From Desulforamulus reducens MI-1 (GTDB taxonomy: Bacteria > Bacillota > Desulfotomaculia > Desulfotomaculales > Desulfotomaculaceae), in contig NC_009253.1 of assembly GCF_000016165.1 (NCBI RefSeq), forward strand, positions 716,332 to 780,331: 64,000 nt of DNA, given 5' to 3'. This document shows positions 18,747 to 26,521 of the stretch, piece by piece. The notes under the pieces were generated by a model, which was not told the origin of the DNA, searched no databases, and saw only the letters and a program-made list of their open reading frames with translations. A program made the position numbers and the translations under genes. Each line of letters starts with the position of its first letter. Position 1 is the first letter of the stretch.

Positions 18747-19444
18747 AAATAAAACAGTACCAATGGGGGCTTGTATTGGTGGGCATAGTAATGGGGTTAA
18801 TGCTTACCGTGCAATATCGCTCCTACAAGGAAATTAATGAAACTCCTCCCATTGCCAGGGTCCAAGCCCTTGCCAATGAGATTAAGCAGAAAAAAGAAGA
18901 ACGTAGCGAACTGCAAAAGAAAGTAAATGAGCTTAGAGAGAAACTAGATAAAAAGGCCACCGTACAGTCCGATAACACACGGACTGACTTGGAGACCTTT
19001 AGAATTTTGGCGGGTATAAAAGCGGTTAAAGGCCCAGGGGTGGAAGTCACATTAAATGATAGTGAGGTGTCCCTGGCTCCTGGTCAGGACCCGAATCTTT
19101 ATGTGTTGCATGATGAAGATGTATTAAAGGTTCTTAATGAACTAAAGGCTGCAGGGGCGGAGGCCATTGCCTTAAATGGTGTAAGATTAATATCCACCAG
19201 TGAGATACGGTGTATTGGCCCAACAATTCTTACCAATAAAAACAAAAGGTTGCCTGCTCCTTTTTCCATCACGGCCATAGGTAATCCAAAAACCTTAGAA
19301 AACTCGCTCTTCATGAAGGGCGGAGTGGTGGATCAACTTAAAATTTGGGGGATACAGGTTGATGTTCGCAAAAAGGATAACCTGCAAATCTCTGAATATA
19401 CAGGACCCACCACCTTTGAGTTTGCTAAGTCCGTACAGGAGTAG
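18743..19444 (+). CDS. DUF881 membrane-anchored protein (first of a tandem pair)
   Basis: This 233-residue protein has a single N-terminal membrane segment (about residues 8-24), a charged coiled coil (about 42-75, Lys/Glu-rich) and a DUF881 domain. The domain is recognised by IKAVKGPGVEVTLNDS and LNELKAAGAEAIALNGVRL. DUF881 genes are common between ftsQ and ftsA/ftsZ in Clostridia and Actinobacteria and are thought to be division-associated, but the biochemical role is unknown. It overlaps ftsQ by 4 bases (ATGA), so coupled translation is likely. It is a paralogue of the next gene. Confidence 0.85.
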   Translation: MKIKQYQWGLVLVGIVMGLMLTVQYRSYKEINETPPIARVQALANEIKQKKEERSELQKKVNELREKLDKKATVQSDNTRTDLETFRILAGIKAVKGPGVEVTLNDSEVSLAPGQDPNLYVLHDEDVLKVLNELKAAGAEAIALNGVRLISTSEIRCIGPTILTNKNKRLPAPFSITAIGNPKTLENSLFMKGGVVDQLKIWGIQVDVRKKDNLQISEYTGPTTFEFAKSVQE

Positions 19445-19455
19445 GTGGCAATTGT

Positions 19456-20148
19456 ATGAATAAAACTTTGTATATTTCCATTACGTTAGTTTCTGTAGTA
19501 CTAGGATTAATGGTTGCATTTCAATTTCGAACTGCTGGCAGGGTTGACTCAGGGGTTCCCATTGATCGGGTTCAACTATTGACTACGGAACTAAAACAGC
19601 TGGACAAAGAGTATGCAACTCTTGTAAATGAAAGCAAAGATTTGGAGCAGAAGTTAGCCCAGGCAGAAAAGGGGCGCCCCCAGGCATCTCAAGCGGTTCA
19701 AGAGGAACTCGAAAAAATTCGTCAACTTGCTGGTCTTACCAAACTGCAAGGTCCCGGTGTCGAGGTTAACCTTTCCCCCCTAACAAAGGGGGAAAATCTT
19801 TTTACTGTGCGGGATGAGGATCTATTGAGGGTCATTAACGAACTGCGAGCGGCAGGAGCGGAAGCACTGGCCATTAATGGTCAGCGTATTGTAGCTACCT
19901 CTGAGATAAGGTTAGCTGGGTCCTTCATTGATGTAAACTTAACTCGTATATCAGCACCCTATTCGGTATTGGCCATTGGCTCACCCGGGCAATTGGAGAG
20001 TGCTCTGCTAATAAAAGGCGGATTGGTGGATACCATGCGAGATTGGGGAGTTTCAGTGACAGTAAATAAGAAAGAAACAGTTACTGTTCCGGCATACACC
20101 CACCGTATTAATCTGGAATATGCCAAACCACTGAAGGAGGAAGGCTAA
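19456..20148 (+). CDS. DUF881 membrane-anchored protein (second copy)
   Basis: This 230-residue paralogue of the preceding product has the same architecture: an N-terminal membrane anchor (about residues 5-22), a coiled coil (about 38-75) and a DUF881 domain. The domain shows KLQGPGVEVNLSPL, INELRAAGAEALAINGQRI and a C-terminal AIGSPGQLESALLIKGG. The two proteins are clearly related but well diverged, which suggests an old duplication with separate functions, perhaps a heteromer (inference). The sbp gene follows after 2 bases. Confidence 0.85.
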   Translation: MNKTLYISITLVSVVLGLMVAFQFRTAGRVDSGVPIDRVQLLTTELKQLDKEYATLVNESKDLEQKLAQAEKGRPQASQAVQEELEKIRQLAGLTKLQGPGVEVNLSPLTKGENLFTVRDEDLLRVINELRAAGAEALAINGQRIVATSEIRLAGSFIDVNLTRISAPYSVLAIGSPGQLESALLIKGGLVDTMRDWGVSVTVNKKETVTVPAYTHRINLEYAKPLKEEG

Positions 20149-20150
20149 CC

Positions 20151-20492
20151 ATGTGGACAGGTATCATATTGGCCGCGGCTGGATTAACTGTGGGTATTTT
20201 AGTTGGTTTGAATGTACCATTGGTATTACCCCAGATTTATGCCCAATATCTGGGCTTAGCTGTGTTGGCGGCTTTGGACTCGGTTTTTGGAGGTGTCCGT
20301 GCTGCTTTAGAAAATCACTATGATAACCATATCTTTATTACAGGTTTTTTCAGCAATATTCTTTTAGCCGCCGGACTGGCCTATATTGGAACCAAATTAG
20401 GCGTTCCCTTAAGTACAGCCGCTGTAGTGGCCTTTGGTGTGCGTTTATTTCAAAATCTTGCCATCATACGACGGTATTTATTGAAAAAATAA
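20151..20492 (+). CDS. sbp: Small basic protein Sbp (DUF1290)
   Basis: This 113-residue integral membrane protein has about three to four hydrophobic segments covering most of the chain and a basic C-terminus (RRYLLKK). The GLAVLAALDSVFGGVRA segment and the position just upstream of ftsA identify the DUF1290/small basic protein family, which is conserved beside ftsA-ftsZ in many Firmicutes; its function is unknown. It is cotranscribed with the DUF881 pair. The 88 bases before ftsA show no clear terminator. Confidence 0.85.
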   Translation: MWTGIILAAAGLTVGILVGLNVPLVLPQIYAQYLGLAVLAALDSVFGGVRAALENHYDNHIFITGFFSNILLAAGLAYIGTKLGVPLSTAAVVAFGVRLFQNLAIIRRYLLKK

Positions 20493-20580
20493 GTATAATT
20501 TATAAAATAAGCAAAAGGGAATTTTTATTCTATGTTGAATTTACAATTTAAGTAAAAGTTTCACTTAGGAGGTGCCTGGC

Positions 20581-21558
20581 TTGGCCAGGAGACATTTCAT
20601 CGGTGGACTTGATATAGGAACGACTAAAATTGTATCGGTAATTGCAGAAATCAGCCCCAGTGGTTATGCAATGGTTAAAGGGTTAGGGGAATGTCCAACC
20701 CTGGGCATAAGAAAGGGTTTGGTTACCGATATCGTTTCGTTCAGTAAAGTGATTGATCAGGCTGTTAGGCTGTCTGAAAAGATGGCTAATGTAAAAGTTC
20801 GTTCGTTTTTTGTGACTGCTTCTGCCTTTAGACAGCTAGCTGACCAGTATCATATGATTGATGAAAAATTGGCAGAGAGTATGCAAAGAGTTGGATTAGA
20901 ACTTGTGAAAATGGTTCCCTCTGTTCTGGCGTCTGCCGAAGCAGTGCTAACAGATACCGATAAAAATATTGGAACTGTTTTGGTAGATATGGGCGGGACC
21001 ATCACGGAAGTGGCTGTTTTTGACCAGGGCTTGCCGATATATATTTCTTCTTTGCCTGTTGGCTGTGAACATATAACCAGTGATTTAGCGGTATGTTTGC
21101 GTACTTCCATTAGTGAAGGAGAACGCATTAAGCGGTTGCTGGGCATGCAAACCCTGGAGCAAAAAAAAGATCTGGAAGTTAGCAGTGTTGGAGGCCATGA
21201 ACAAAGAAAGGTGCCCGTAAATGCTGCTATGGATATAATACATTCACGGGTTCAAGAGATATTTGAACTGATTCACAAGGAATTGACTCAAAAATATCGA
21301 TTGGAGTCATTACCCGGGGGATTGGTTCTGACGGGTGGAGGGTCTCTCTTAAAGGATATTGTGAATTATGCAAATTCACAGATGAATTTTTTTAAGGTGG
21401 AGTTGGGTTCCCCGTCTAAGGTGGGTGTGTCCAAAGAAGAGTGGCTTAACCCCTCCTATGCTTCATCCCTTGGACTGGTGATGTATGGCGCCAAAAATAA
21501 TTCCCGCCGCTTAGAGCGCCTTTCAGGATGGCGTGATGTCTTAAATAAGTTTATCTAG
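20581..21558 (+). CDS. ftsA: FtsA-like cell-division ATPase, apparently lacking subdomain 1C
   Basis: This actin-family protein normally tethers FtsZ to the membrane. TTG 20581 is chosen because AGGAGG (20567-20572) lies 8 bases upstream; GTG 20572 overlaps that site. The product is 325 residues, against about 420-440 for FtsA of E. coli and B. subtilis. The phosphate-1 loop GLDIGTTKI (near residue 9), phosphate-2 VDMGGTITEVAVF (near 139-151), and adenosine loop GGLVLTGGGSLL are present. About 80 residues corresponding to subdomain 1C are missing between VRSFFVTASAF and the LVKMVPSVLASAEAVL segment. The C-terminal LERLSGWRDVLNKFI could be the amphipathic membrane helix. ftsZ lies 44 bases downstream. 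Confidence 0.85.
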   Translation: MARRHFIGGLDIGTTKIVSVIAEISPSGYAMVKGLGECPTLGIRKGLVTDIVSFSKVIDQAVRLSEKMANVKVRSFFVTASAFRQLADQYHMIDEKLAESMQRVGLELVKMVPSVLASAEAVLTDTDKNIGTVLVDMGGTITEVAVFDQGLPIYISSLPVGCEHITSDLAVCLRTSISEGERIKRLLGMQTLEQKKDLEVSSVGGHEQRKVPVNAAMDIIHSRVQEIFELIHKELTQKYRLESLPGGLVLTGGGSLLKDIVNYANSQMNFFKVELGSPSKVGVSKEEWLNPSYASSLGLVMYGAKNNSRRLERLSGWRDVLNKFI

Positions 21559-21602
21559 GATAGCGGTTTGATCGTGATAAATACAGAGGAGGATAAATTT
21601 AT

Positions 21603-22655
21603 ATGCTCGACTTTGAAATGGAAATGGATCATTTTGCGAATATCAAAGTAATTGGTGTAGGGGGCGGCGGGAATAACGCAGTCAACCGCATGATCAGTGC
21701 TGGGCTAAAGGGCGTTGAATTTGTTGCAGTGAACACCGATGCACAGTCACTTTTTTTATCCCAGAGCAATAGTAAAATCCAAATTGGTAATAAATTAACT
21801 AAGGGACTGGGTGCTGGAGCAAACCCTGAAATCGGCTGTAAGGCAGCGGAAGAAAGTCGTGAAGAAATTATGCAGGCCCTTAAAGGGGCTGATATGGTTT
21901 TCGTAACTGCCGGTATGGGGGGGGGGACAGGTACTGGTGCTGCTCCTGTGGTGGCCGAGATTGCCAAGGAATTAGGTGCCCTTACCGTTGGGGTTGTAAC
22001 AAAACCCTTTACCTTTGAAGGAAGAAAGAGACTTTCTCAGGCTGAGTCTGGAATTGAAAATTTAAAAAGCAAAGTTGATACTTTAATTACCATTCCCAAT
22101 GATCGTCTGCTACAAGTTATTGATAAGAATACATCCATCATTGAGGCATTTCGTATTGCTGACGATGTATTACGTCAAGGTGTCCAAGGTATCTCCGACT
22201 TAATTGCAGTACCCGGTTTAATCAATCTGGACTTTGCAGATGTAAAGACCATTATGAAAGATGCCGGTTCTGCCCTGATGGGAATTGGTTCCTCTTCTGG
22301 CGAAAACAGAGCTTCCGAAGCAGCTAGATTTGCCATCTCCAGTCCATTGTTGGAAACCTCTATAGAAGGAGCTAGGGGTGTTCTTCTGAATATTACAGGT
22401 GGTTCATCCTTGGGATTGTTTGAAGTGAATGAAGCAGCAGAAATTATTGCTCAGGCTGCTGATCCCGAAGCTAATATTATATTTGGTGCCGTTATTGACG
22501 AAAGAATGAATGAAGAAGTAAGGGTAACTGTTATTGCTACTGGATTCGATCACAAAGTACCAGTCAAAACGGAAACTAAAAAGCAGGAAATGGATATCAA
22601 GCCCTTTGCTAGTCACGATGATTTGGATATTCCGGCTTTTTTACGCCGTCGCTAA
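21603..22655 (+). CDS. ftsZ: Cell-division GTPase FtsZ
   Basis: This 350-residue tubulin homologue forms the Z-ring. The GTP-binding regions are [14 protein letters not shown] near residues 17-30 and the tubulin signature [14 protein letters not shown] near 103-116. The T7/catalytic-loop segment is NLDFADVK. The C-terminal linker is short, and the protein ends with the conserved peptide DIPAFLRRR that binds FtsA and SepF; both partners are encoded in this window. A strong intrinsic terminator follows. Confidence 0.98.
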   Translation: MLDFEMEMDHFANIKVIGVGGGGNNAVNRMISAGLKGVEFVAVNTDAQSLFLSQSNSKIQIGNKLTKGLGAGANPEIGCKAAEESREEIMQALKGADMVFVTAGMGGGTGTGAAPVVAEIAKELGALTVGVVTKPFTFEGRKRLSQAESGIENLKSKVDTLITIPNDRLLQVIDKNTSIIEAFRIADDVLRQGVQGISDLIAVPGLINLDFADVKTIMKDAGSALMGIGSSSGENRASEAARFAISSPLLETSIEGARGVLLNITGGSSLGLFEVNEAAEIIAQAADPEANIIFGAVIDERMNEEVRVTVIATGFDHKVPVKTETKKQEMDIKPFASHDDLDIPAFLRRR

Positions 22656-22662
22656 GAACATT

Positions 22663-22690
22663 AACCTCCTGTCCTTGCAGGAGGTTTTTT
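22663..22690 (+). terminator. Intrinsic terminator after ftsZ
   Basis: AACCTCCTG/CAGGAGGTT (22663-22671, 22678-22686), 6-nt loop, followed by a T-tract. It marks the end of the dcw cluster. Confidence 0.9.
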
Positions 22691-22760
22691 ATTATGTAGA
22701 ATACACTTCTGATTTGAGGACACACTAAATGTAAGAAAAGCCAAAGGAAGGTGCAATGAA

Positions 22761-22910
22761 ATGGAGGATATTCATTTAAACAAAGAAAATCTAACAAGAA
22801 AAGAAAGTTTGGATAAGATTAGGGGCCAGCGACAGTTTGAAGAACCTAACAAAGGTCCAGCTCATAAAGACTCCAATCGAAATGATATAAATGACCCCCT
22901 AAGTAAGTAA
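22761..22910 (+). CDS. Small hydrophilic protein of 49 residues, unrecognised
   Basis: This 49-codon frame begins at ATG 22761 and ends TAA 22910. AAGGAAGGTG (22744-22753) lies 7 bases before the start. The product (MEDIHLNKENL..., ending NDPLSK) is highly charged, with no hydrophobic segment or cysteine, and would be mostly disordered. It lies between the ftsZ terminator and the spoIIG promoter, in an otherwise empty 575-base interval. I do not recognise a family. The ribosome-binding site and isolated position argue that it is translated, but a chance frame cannot be excluded. Confidence 0.5.
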   Translation: MEDIHLNKENLTRKESLDKIRGQRQFEEPNKGPAHKDSNRNDINDPLSK

Positions 22911-22992
22911 GAAAATAGAATGGGTGCTAAACAAGGAAAAGTCCCTTAGTGTAGAATAATAGAGGAAAAAATCTTTATTTTATTTCCAGAAA

Positions 22993-23026
22993 TTGACAAG
23001 TTTCCCTGGTCCTGGCGGTGTATAAT
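22993..23026 (+). promoter_or_regulatory. spoIIG-type promoter with a 22-bp spacer (Spo0A-dependent sigma-A promoter)
   Basis: A perfect TTGACA (22993-22998) and a perfect TATAAT (23021-23026) are separated by 22 bases instead of 17. The B. subtilis spoIIG promoter is known for exactly this abnormal 22-bp spacing, which makes it dependent on Spo0A-phosphate. A 0A-box-like TGTAGAA (6 of 7 to TGTCGAA) lies at 22950-22956, about 80 bases before the predicted start, and the -35 region read in reverse gives TTGTCAA. About 200 nt of leader would precede the spoIIGA start. Confidence 0.75.
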
Positions 23027-23043
23027 ACTGCCAGGGTTTTTTT
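23011..23043 (+). terminator. Intrinsic terminator enclosing the spoIIG -10 box
   Basis: CCTGGCGGT/ACTGCCAGG (23011-23019, 23027-23035; one G-U) has loop GTATAAT and is followed by seven T (23037-23043). The loop contains the promoter -10 hexamer. Read-through RNA from upstream would terminate here, while RNA started at the promoter begins beyond most of the stem. Confidence 0.8.
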
Positions 23044-23230
23044 ATATACAAGGACAACAGAGGTTGCCTGCGATCTTCAGTTTATAGCTTTTAGGTATGC
23101 TCAAAGAGTGCATTAACTTTTGGTAAGGGAAGTTAAATTTTTCTTTTTTTTTCGATTTAATGGAATACTTTATTTTTCCAAACCATAAGATGGTATTGGC
23201 CATTTGAATTTTTATATGAGGTAATTTTAA

Positions 23231-24136
23231 ATGAAACAAGTGGTCTATTTGGACGAGGTCATATTTGTCAATCTGCTTATGAACCTTACTGTACTGTGGT
23301 TAACGTCCCGGTTTACCGGAAATAAGCTGTCCTTTGTAAGGGGTTTGGCCGCAGCGTCAGTGGGGTGTATTTATGCTCTGGTAGTATTGATACCTGGGAC
23401 GGTGGTCATAAAACATATCCTTATCAAGTTAACCATTACAATGTTGATGGTCTTGATTGCCTTTAGATACAAAGGCTGGAAGAAGTTTGCTGGGGATTTT
23501 TTATGCTTATTTTTAACAGGTTTTTTTGTAGGAGGTTTGGCCCTAGGACTTCACTATTTACTGGTGTCCAATTTTGCTAATTTATCAAATACCCAGCTTT
23601 CTGCAAACTACCATAGATGGTTTGTTCTTATGGTAACAATAATACTATCCTTCTGTGTAGGAAATTGGGGTGCTTCCATATGGCATAAAAGGATGGGACT
23701 AATCGATAATCGGGTTCCTCTCACCGTTAACTTATGGGGAAATCGAATTTCTGTTCAGGCATTGGTGGATACCGGAAATCATTTGGTGGATCCTTTAAGC
23801 CACTATCCGGTCATTATTATGGAGTATGAGGCGATCAAGCCTTTACTTCCTAATGAAATATCCCGGTTATACAGTGAGGGGATCAGCCAAGATGGTTCTG
23901 ACATGTTGACATTGCTCTCGGCTAGCCCCTATGCCCAACGATTAAGATTAATTCCCTTTCATTCCCTCGGGAATAATCATGGTATGCTTTTAGGTATTCG
24001 ACCGGATGACATTGAGGTTTGTTATAAAAATAAAATCCAAAGGATACAAAATGTTGTGGTGGGAATCTATGAAAAAAAGTTAAGTCCTGGAACAACTTAC
24101 AGGGCTCTTTTACATCCACAATTATTAGCCTTTTAA
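23231..24136 (+). CDS. spoIIGA: Sigma-E processing peptidase SpoIIGA
   Basis: This 301-residue membrane aspartic protease cleaves the pro-peptide of sigma-E in the mother cell after signalling from SpoIIR. The N-terminal half has about five transmembrane segments (residues 5-155), beginning VYLDEVIFVNLLMN. The C-terminal half carries the protease motif ALVDTGNHLVDPL, with the catalytic Asp near residue 180. It lies directly upstream of its substrate gene sigE. Ribosome-binding site GAGGTAA precedes ATG 23231. The 190-base leader after the promoter holds no gene. Confidence 0.95.
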   Translation: MKQVVYLDEVIFVNLLMNLTVLWLTSRFTGNKLSFVRGLAAASVGCIYALVVLIPGTVVIKHILIKLTITMLMVLIAFRYKGWKKFAGDFLCLFLTGFFVGGLALGLHYLLVSNFANLSNTQLSANYHRWFVLMVTIILSFCVGNWGASIWHKRMGLIDNRVPLTVNLWGNRISVQALVDTGNHLVDPLSHYPVIIMEYEAIKPLLPNEISRLYSEGISQDGSDMLTLLSASPYAQRLRLIPFHSLGNNHGMLLGIRPDDIEVCYKNKIQRIQNVVVGIYEKKLSPGTTYRALLHPQLLAF

Positions 24137-24171
24137 TCTAGACAGGGATCGGGGTTCAGGGGGGGAGATGC

Positions 24172-24897
24172 TTGAAAAACGTTTGGCATTTTAAAATTCT
24201 GATTAGAATCTATTTAGCCCGAGTTATACATTGGCTTGGATACCAACAGGAAGTTTATTACGTAGGAAGTAGTGAGGCTTTGCCCCCACCTCTTTCCATT
24301 GATGAAGAGATTGACTTAATTGAGCGATTGGGAGACGGTGACCTAAAAGTTAAGAATGTACTAATAGAAAGGAATCTCCGTCTCGTAGTATACATCGCCC
24401 GAAAGTTTGAGAACACCGGCATAGGGATAGAGGATCTGGTGTCTATAGGGACTATTGGTCTAATTAAAGCTGTTAATACCTTTGATCCACACAAGAAAAT
24501 TAAACTTGCCACCTATGCGTCCCGATGTATCGAAAATGAAATTTTAATGCACCTAAGGAGAAATAACAAAACCCGTTCTGAAGTCTCCTTTGATGAACCT
24601 TTAAACATAGACTGGGATGGCAACGAGTTGTTGCTTTCAGATGTGCTGGGGACTGAAAATGATATTATTTACAAAAACATAGAGGAAGAAGTTGATAAAA
24701 AACTTTTGCATCAGGCATTATTAAAACTTTCCGGACGAGAAAGGCGAATTATGGAACTTCGATTTGGACTCAATAACGGTTCAGAAAAGACTCAAAAAGA
24801 GGTTGCAGACATGCTGGGGATATCCCAATCCTATATTTCCCGGTTAGAAAAACGTATTATTAAGCGCTTGAAAAAAGAAATTCATCGCATGGAGTAA
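24172..24897 (+). CDS. sigE: RNA polymerase sporulation sigma factor sigma-E (pro-form)
   Basis: This 241-residue sigma-70 factor is the mother-cell-specific regulator after asymmetric division. The first about 30 residues ([17 protein letters not shown]...) are the hydrophobic pro-sequence removed by Spo[18 protein letters not shown] then leads into region 2 ([20 protein letters not shown], residues about 63-82, and [17 protein letters not shown]). Region 4 contains the helix-turn-helix [19 protein letters not shown] near 205-223. TTG 24172 follows GGGGGAGATG. The gene is 35 bases after spoIIGA and evidently cotranscribed. Confidence 0.96.
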   Translation: MKNVWHFKILIRIYLARVIHWLGYQQEVYYVGSSEALPPPLSIDEEIDLIERLGDGDLKVKNVLIERNLRLVVYIARKFENTGIGIEDLVSIGTIGLIKAVNTFDPHKKIKLATYASRCIENEILMHLRRNNKTRSEVSFDEPLNIDWDGNELLLSDVLGTENDIIYKNIEEEVDKKLLHQALLKLSGRERRIMELRFGLNNGSEKTQKEVADMLGISQSYISRLEKRIIKRLKKEIHRME

Positions 24898-24923
24898 AAT
24901 TTTAAAGGCAGAAAAAGAAGGAA

Positions 24924-24966
24924 AAAGCTCTTAAAACACACATTTAGTTAGTTTTTTGAGCTTTTT
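24924..24966 (+). terminator. Intrinsic terminator after sigE
   Basis: AAAGCTC/GAGCTTT (24924-24930, 24958-24964) extended by AAAAC/GTTTT pairs, followed by T residues. Confidence 0.7.
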
Positions 24967-24983
24967 CATTGTGTTTTAGCCAT

Positions 24984-25012
24984 GTATATAAGAATTTTGT
25001 CAAGGTAATAAT
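24984..25012 (+). promoter_or_regulatory. Sigma-F-type promoter for sigG
   Basis: GTATA (24984-24988), a 15-base spacer, then GGTAATAAT (25004-25012). This matches the established forespore sigma-F pattern (GYWTA and GGNNANANT). In B. subtilis sigG is transcribed by sigma-F, so the location about 75 bases before sigG fits. Confidence 0.65.
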
Positions 25013-25087
25013 GAACTTGTAAGGTCAACATTAAACGTTTTACCACTGGCGCCACTGGTATTCGAAACGACGTTGGGAGGCCGATAA

Positions 25088-25861
25088 ATGCTTATCAACA
25101 AAGTCGAGATCTGCGGGGTAAATACTTCTAAACTACCTGTGCTAAAAAACACTCAGATGAGAACTTTGTTTGAAGCAATGCAACAAGGGGATAAAGATGC
25201 CAGAAGCCAGTTAATTAATGGCAACCTCAGGTTGGTACTTAGTGTCATACAACGTTTTACCAATCGTGGTGAATATGTGGATGACTTATTTCAAGTGGGT
25301 TGCATCGGGCTTATGAAGGCAATTGACAACTTTGATCTGGGTCAAAACGTAAAGTTTTCTACATATGCAGTACCTATGATCATAGGGGAAATTCGGCGGT
25401 ACCTAAGGGATAATAATCCCATCCGGGTTAGCAGATCCCTGAGAGATGTTGCTTATAAGGCTTTGCAGGTAAGGGATACCCTTGTTAATAAATATTCCAG
25501 GGAGCCATCAATTAATGAGATTGCTGGCGAATTAAAAATGCCCCGGGAAGATATTGTCTTTGCCTTAGATGCTATTCAAGAACCCATTTCGTTATTTGAG
25601 CCCATCTATCATGATGGAGGGGACCCAATCTTTGTGTTGGATCAAATCAGTGATGAGAAGAATCTGGATTTGAGTTGGTTAGAGGAGATATCCATTCGGG
25701 ATGCCTTAAGAAGGTTAAGTGATCGGGAAAAGCATATTTTAACCTTACGATTTTTTGAAGGGAAAACCCAAATGGAGGTTGCTGATGAAATTGGCATATC
25801 CCAGGCTCAAGTATCCCGTTTGGAAAAGGCTGCCTTAAATCATATGAAAAAGTTTGTCTAA
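25088..25861 (+). CDS. sigG: RNA polymerase sporulation sigma factor sigma-G
   Basis: This 257-residue forespore-specific sigma factor begins with the typical VEICGVNTSKLPVL motif that distinguishes SigG from SigF. Region 2 contains INGNLRLVLSVIQRF and DDLFQVGCIGLMKAIDNFD (about residues 43-75). Region 3 contains VSRSLRDVAYKALQ, and region 4 KTQMEVADEIGISQAQVSRLEK near 225-246. Ribosome-binding site GGGAGG precedes ATG 25088. The order spoIIGA-sigE-sigG matches B. subtilis, but here it is joined directly to the dcw cluster. Confidence 0.97.
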   Translation: MLINKVEICGVNTSKLPVLKNTQMRTLFEAMQQGDKDARSQLINGNLRLVLSVIQRFTNRGEYVDDLFQVGCIGLMKAIDNFDLGQNVKFSTYAVPMIIGEIRRYLRDNNPIRVSRSLRDVAYKALQVRDTLVNKYSREPSINEIAGELKMPREDIVFALDAIQEPISLFEPIYHDGGDPIFVLDQISDEKNLDLSWLEEISIRDALRRLSDREKHILTLRFFEGKTQMEVADEIGISQAQVSRLEKAALNHMKKFV

Positions 25862-25877
25862 ACGTAATTCTGTCCGA

Positions 25878-25903
25878 AATAGGGTCCTTTGGACCCTATT
25901 TTG
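25878..25903 (+). terminator. Intrinsic terminator after sigG
   Basis: AATAGGGTCC/GGACCCTATT (25878-25887, 25891-25900) with a 3-nt loop, followed by TTGTTG. Confidence 0.8.
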
Positions 25904-25960
25904 TTGTGCAGAAGTCAGTTACCCCTGCATATAAATTAACAATACAAGGAGGTGGCAGGG

Positions 25961-26230
25961 GTGATTAAGATTTCTGACCTGCGGGTAAGAGAAGTTGTTA
26001 ACATTGTGGACGGGAGAAGACTGGGATTAATTAAAGATATTGATATCGATTTGGAAGCGGGTCGTATTACTGCCATCATATTACCGGGACAGGGCCGCTT
26101 TTTAGGACTTTTTGGCAGGGAAGATGAGTTAATTGTCCCCTGGGACAAAATAAAAAAAATTGGTCTTGACATAATTCTGGTGGAGATACCGCCCTTTCAT
26201 ACCAATCGGGAGGATATTTATCGCTACTAG
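25961..26230 (+). CDS. ylmC: YlmC/YmxH-family PRC-barrel sporulation protein
   Basis: This 89-residue PRC-barrel protein of the YlmC/YmxH family is conserved downstream of sigG in spore formers. GTG 25961 is chosen because AGGAGG (25947-25952) lies 8 bases upstream; an earlier in-frame GTG at 25952 overlaps that site. The signature KISDLRVREVVNIVDGRRLG at the start and PWDKIKKIGLDIILVE at the end are typical. The function is uncertain; family members are expressed during sporulation. Confidence 0.85.
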   Translation: MIKISDLRVREVVNIVDGRRLGLIKDIDIDLEAGRITAIILPGQGRFLGLFGREDELIVPWDKIKKIGLDIILVEIPPFHTNREDIYRY

Positions 26231-26301
26231 GCTTTATAAAAGAAAAAACTACGAAATTATCTGAAGAACAAGACTTGTCTATTAAAAAACATTGCATTTT
26301 G

Positions 26302-26330
26302 TTGAAAATTTTAATATAATTTTTTATAAT
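26302..26330 (+). promoter_or_regulatory. Sigma-A promoter of the lactate-utilisation operon
   Basis: TTGAAA (26302-26307) and TATAAT (26325-26330) are 17 bases apart, followed by a leader of about 185 bases before the first LUD gene. The leader carries hairpins (AGGTT/AACCT at 26347-26360; AGAAATGTT/AACATTTCT at 26364-26385 followed by T-rich sequence) and palindromes. Confidence 0.7.
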
Positions 26331-26363
26331 CAAATAACTAATTATAAGGTTCCGAAACCTAAT

Positions 26364-26396
26364 AGAAATGTTTTTTAACATTTCTTTAATTTTTGT
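26364..26396 (+). terminator. Terminator-like hairpin in the lactate-operon leader
   Basis: AGAAATGTT/AACATTTCT (26364-26372, 26377-26385), 4-nt loop, followed by TTAATTTTT. It is AT-rich. It lies after the promoter, so it could attenuate the operon. Confidence 0.5.
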
Positions 26397-26402
26397 ACTT
26401 AG

Positions 26403-26445
26403 TGGTTAACCAATAGAGTGGTTTATTTGGTTAGTGGTCAGACCA
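26403..26445 (+). promoter_or_regulatory. Paired palindromes resembling GntR/FadR-type (LldR/LutR) operators
   Basis: TGGTCAGACCA (26435-26445) is a perfect palindrome fitting the TNGT-N3-ACNA pattern of FadR-subfamily GntR regulators, the class that commonly controls lactate genes. TGGTTAACCA (26403-26412) is a second, 1-bp-shorter palindrome. An additional inverted repeat, ATGCCT-GTAT-AGGCAT, lies at 26448-26463. All are downstream of the predicted promoter, a roadblock-type position. No GntR gene lies in the window. Confidence 0.55.
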
Positions 26446-26521
26446 TCATGCCTGTATAGGCATAGGTGTTATAAAATGAAAAAGTGTAGTCATGATAAAA
26501 CATATAAAAGAGGTGTATGGC

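Noticed and set aside
20572-20580. GTG start for ftsA
   Set aside because: It overlaps the AGGAGG ribosome-binding site; TTG 20581 has normal spacing.
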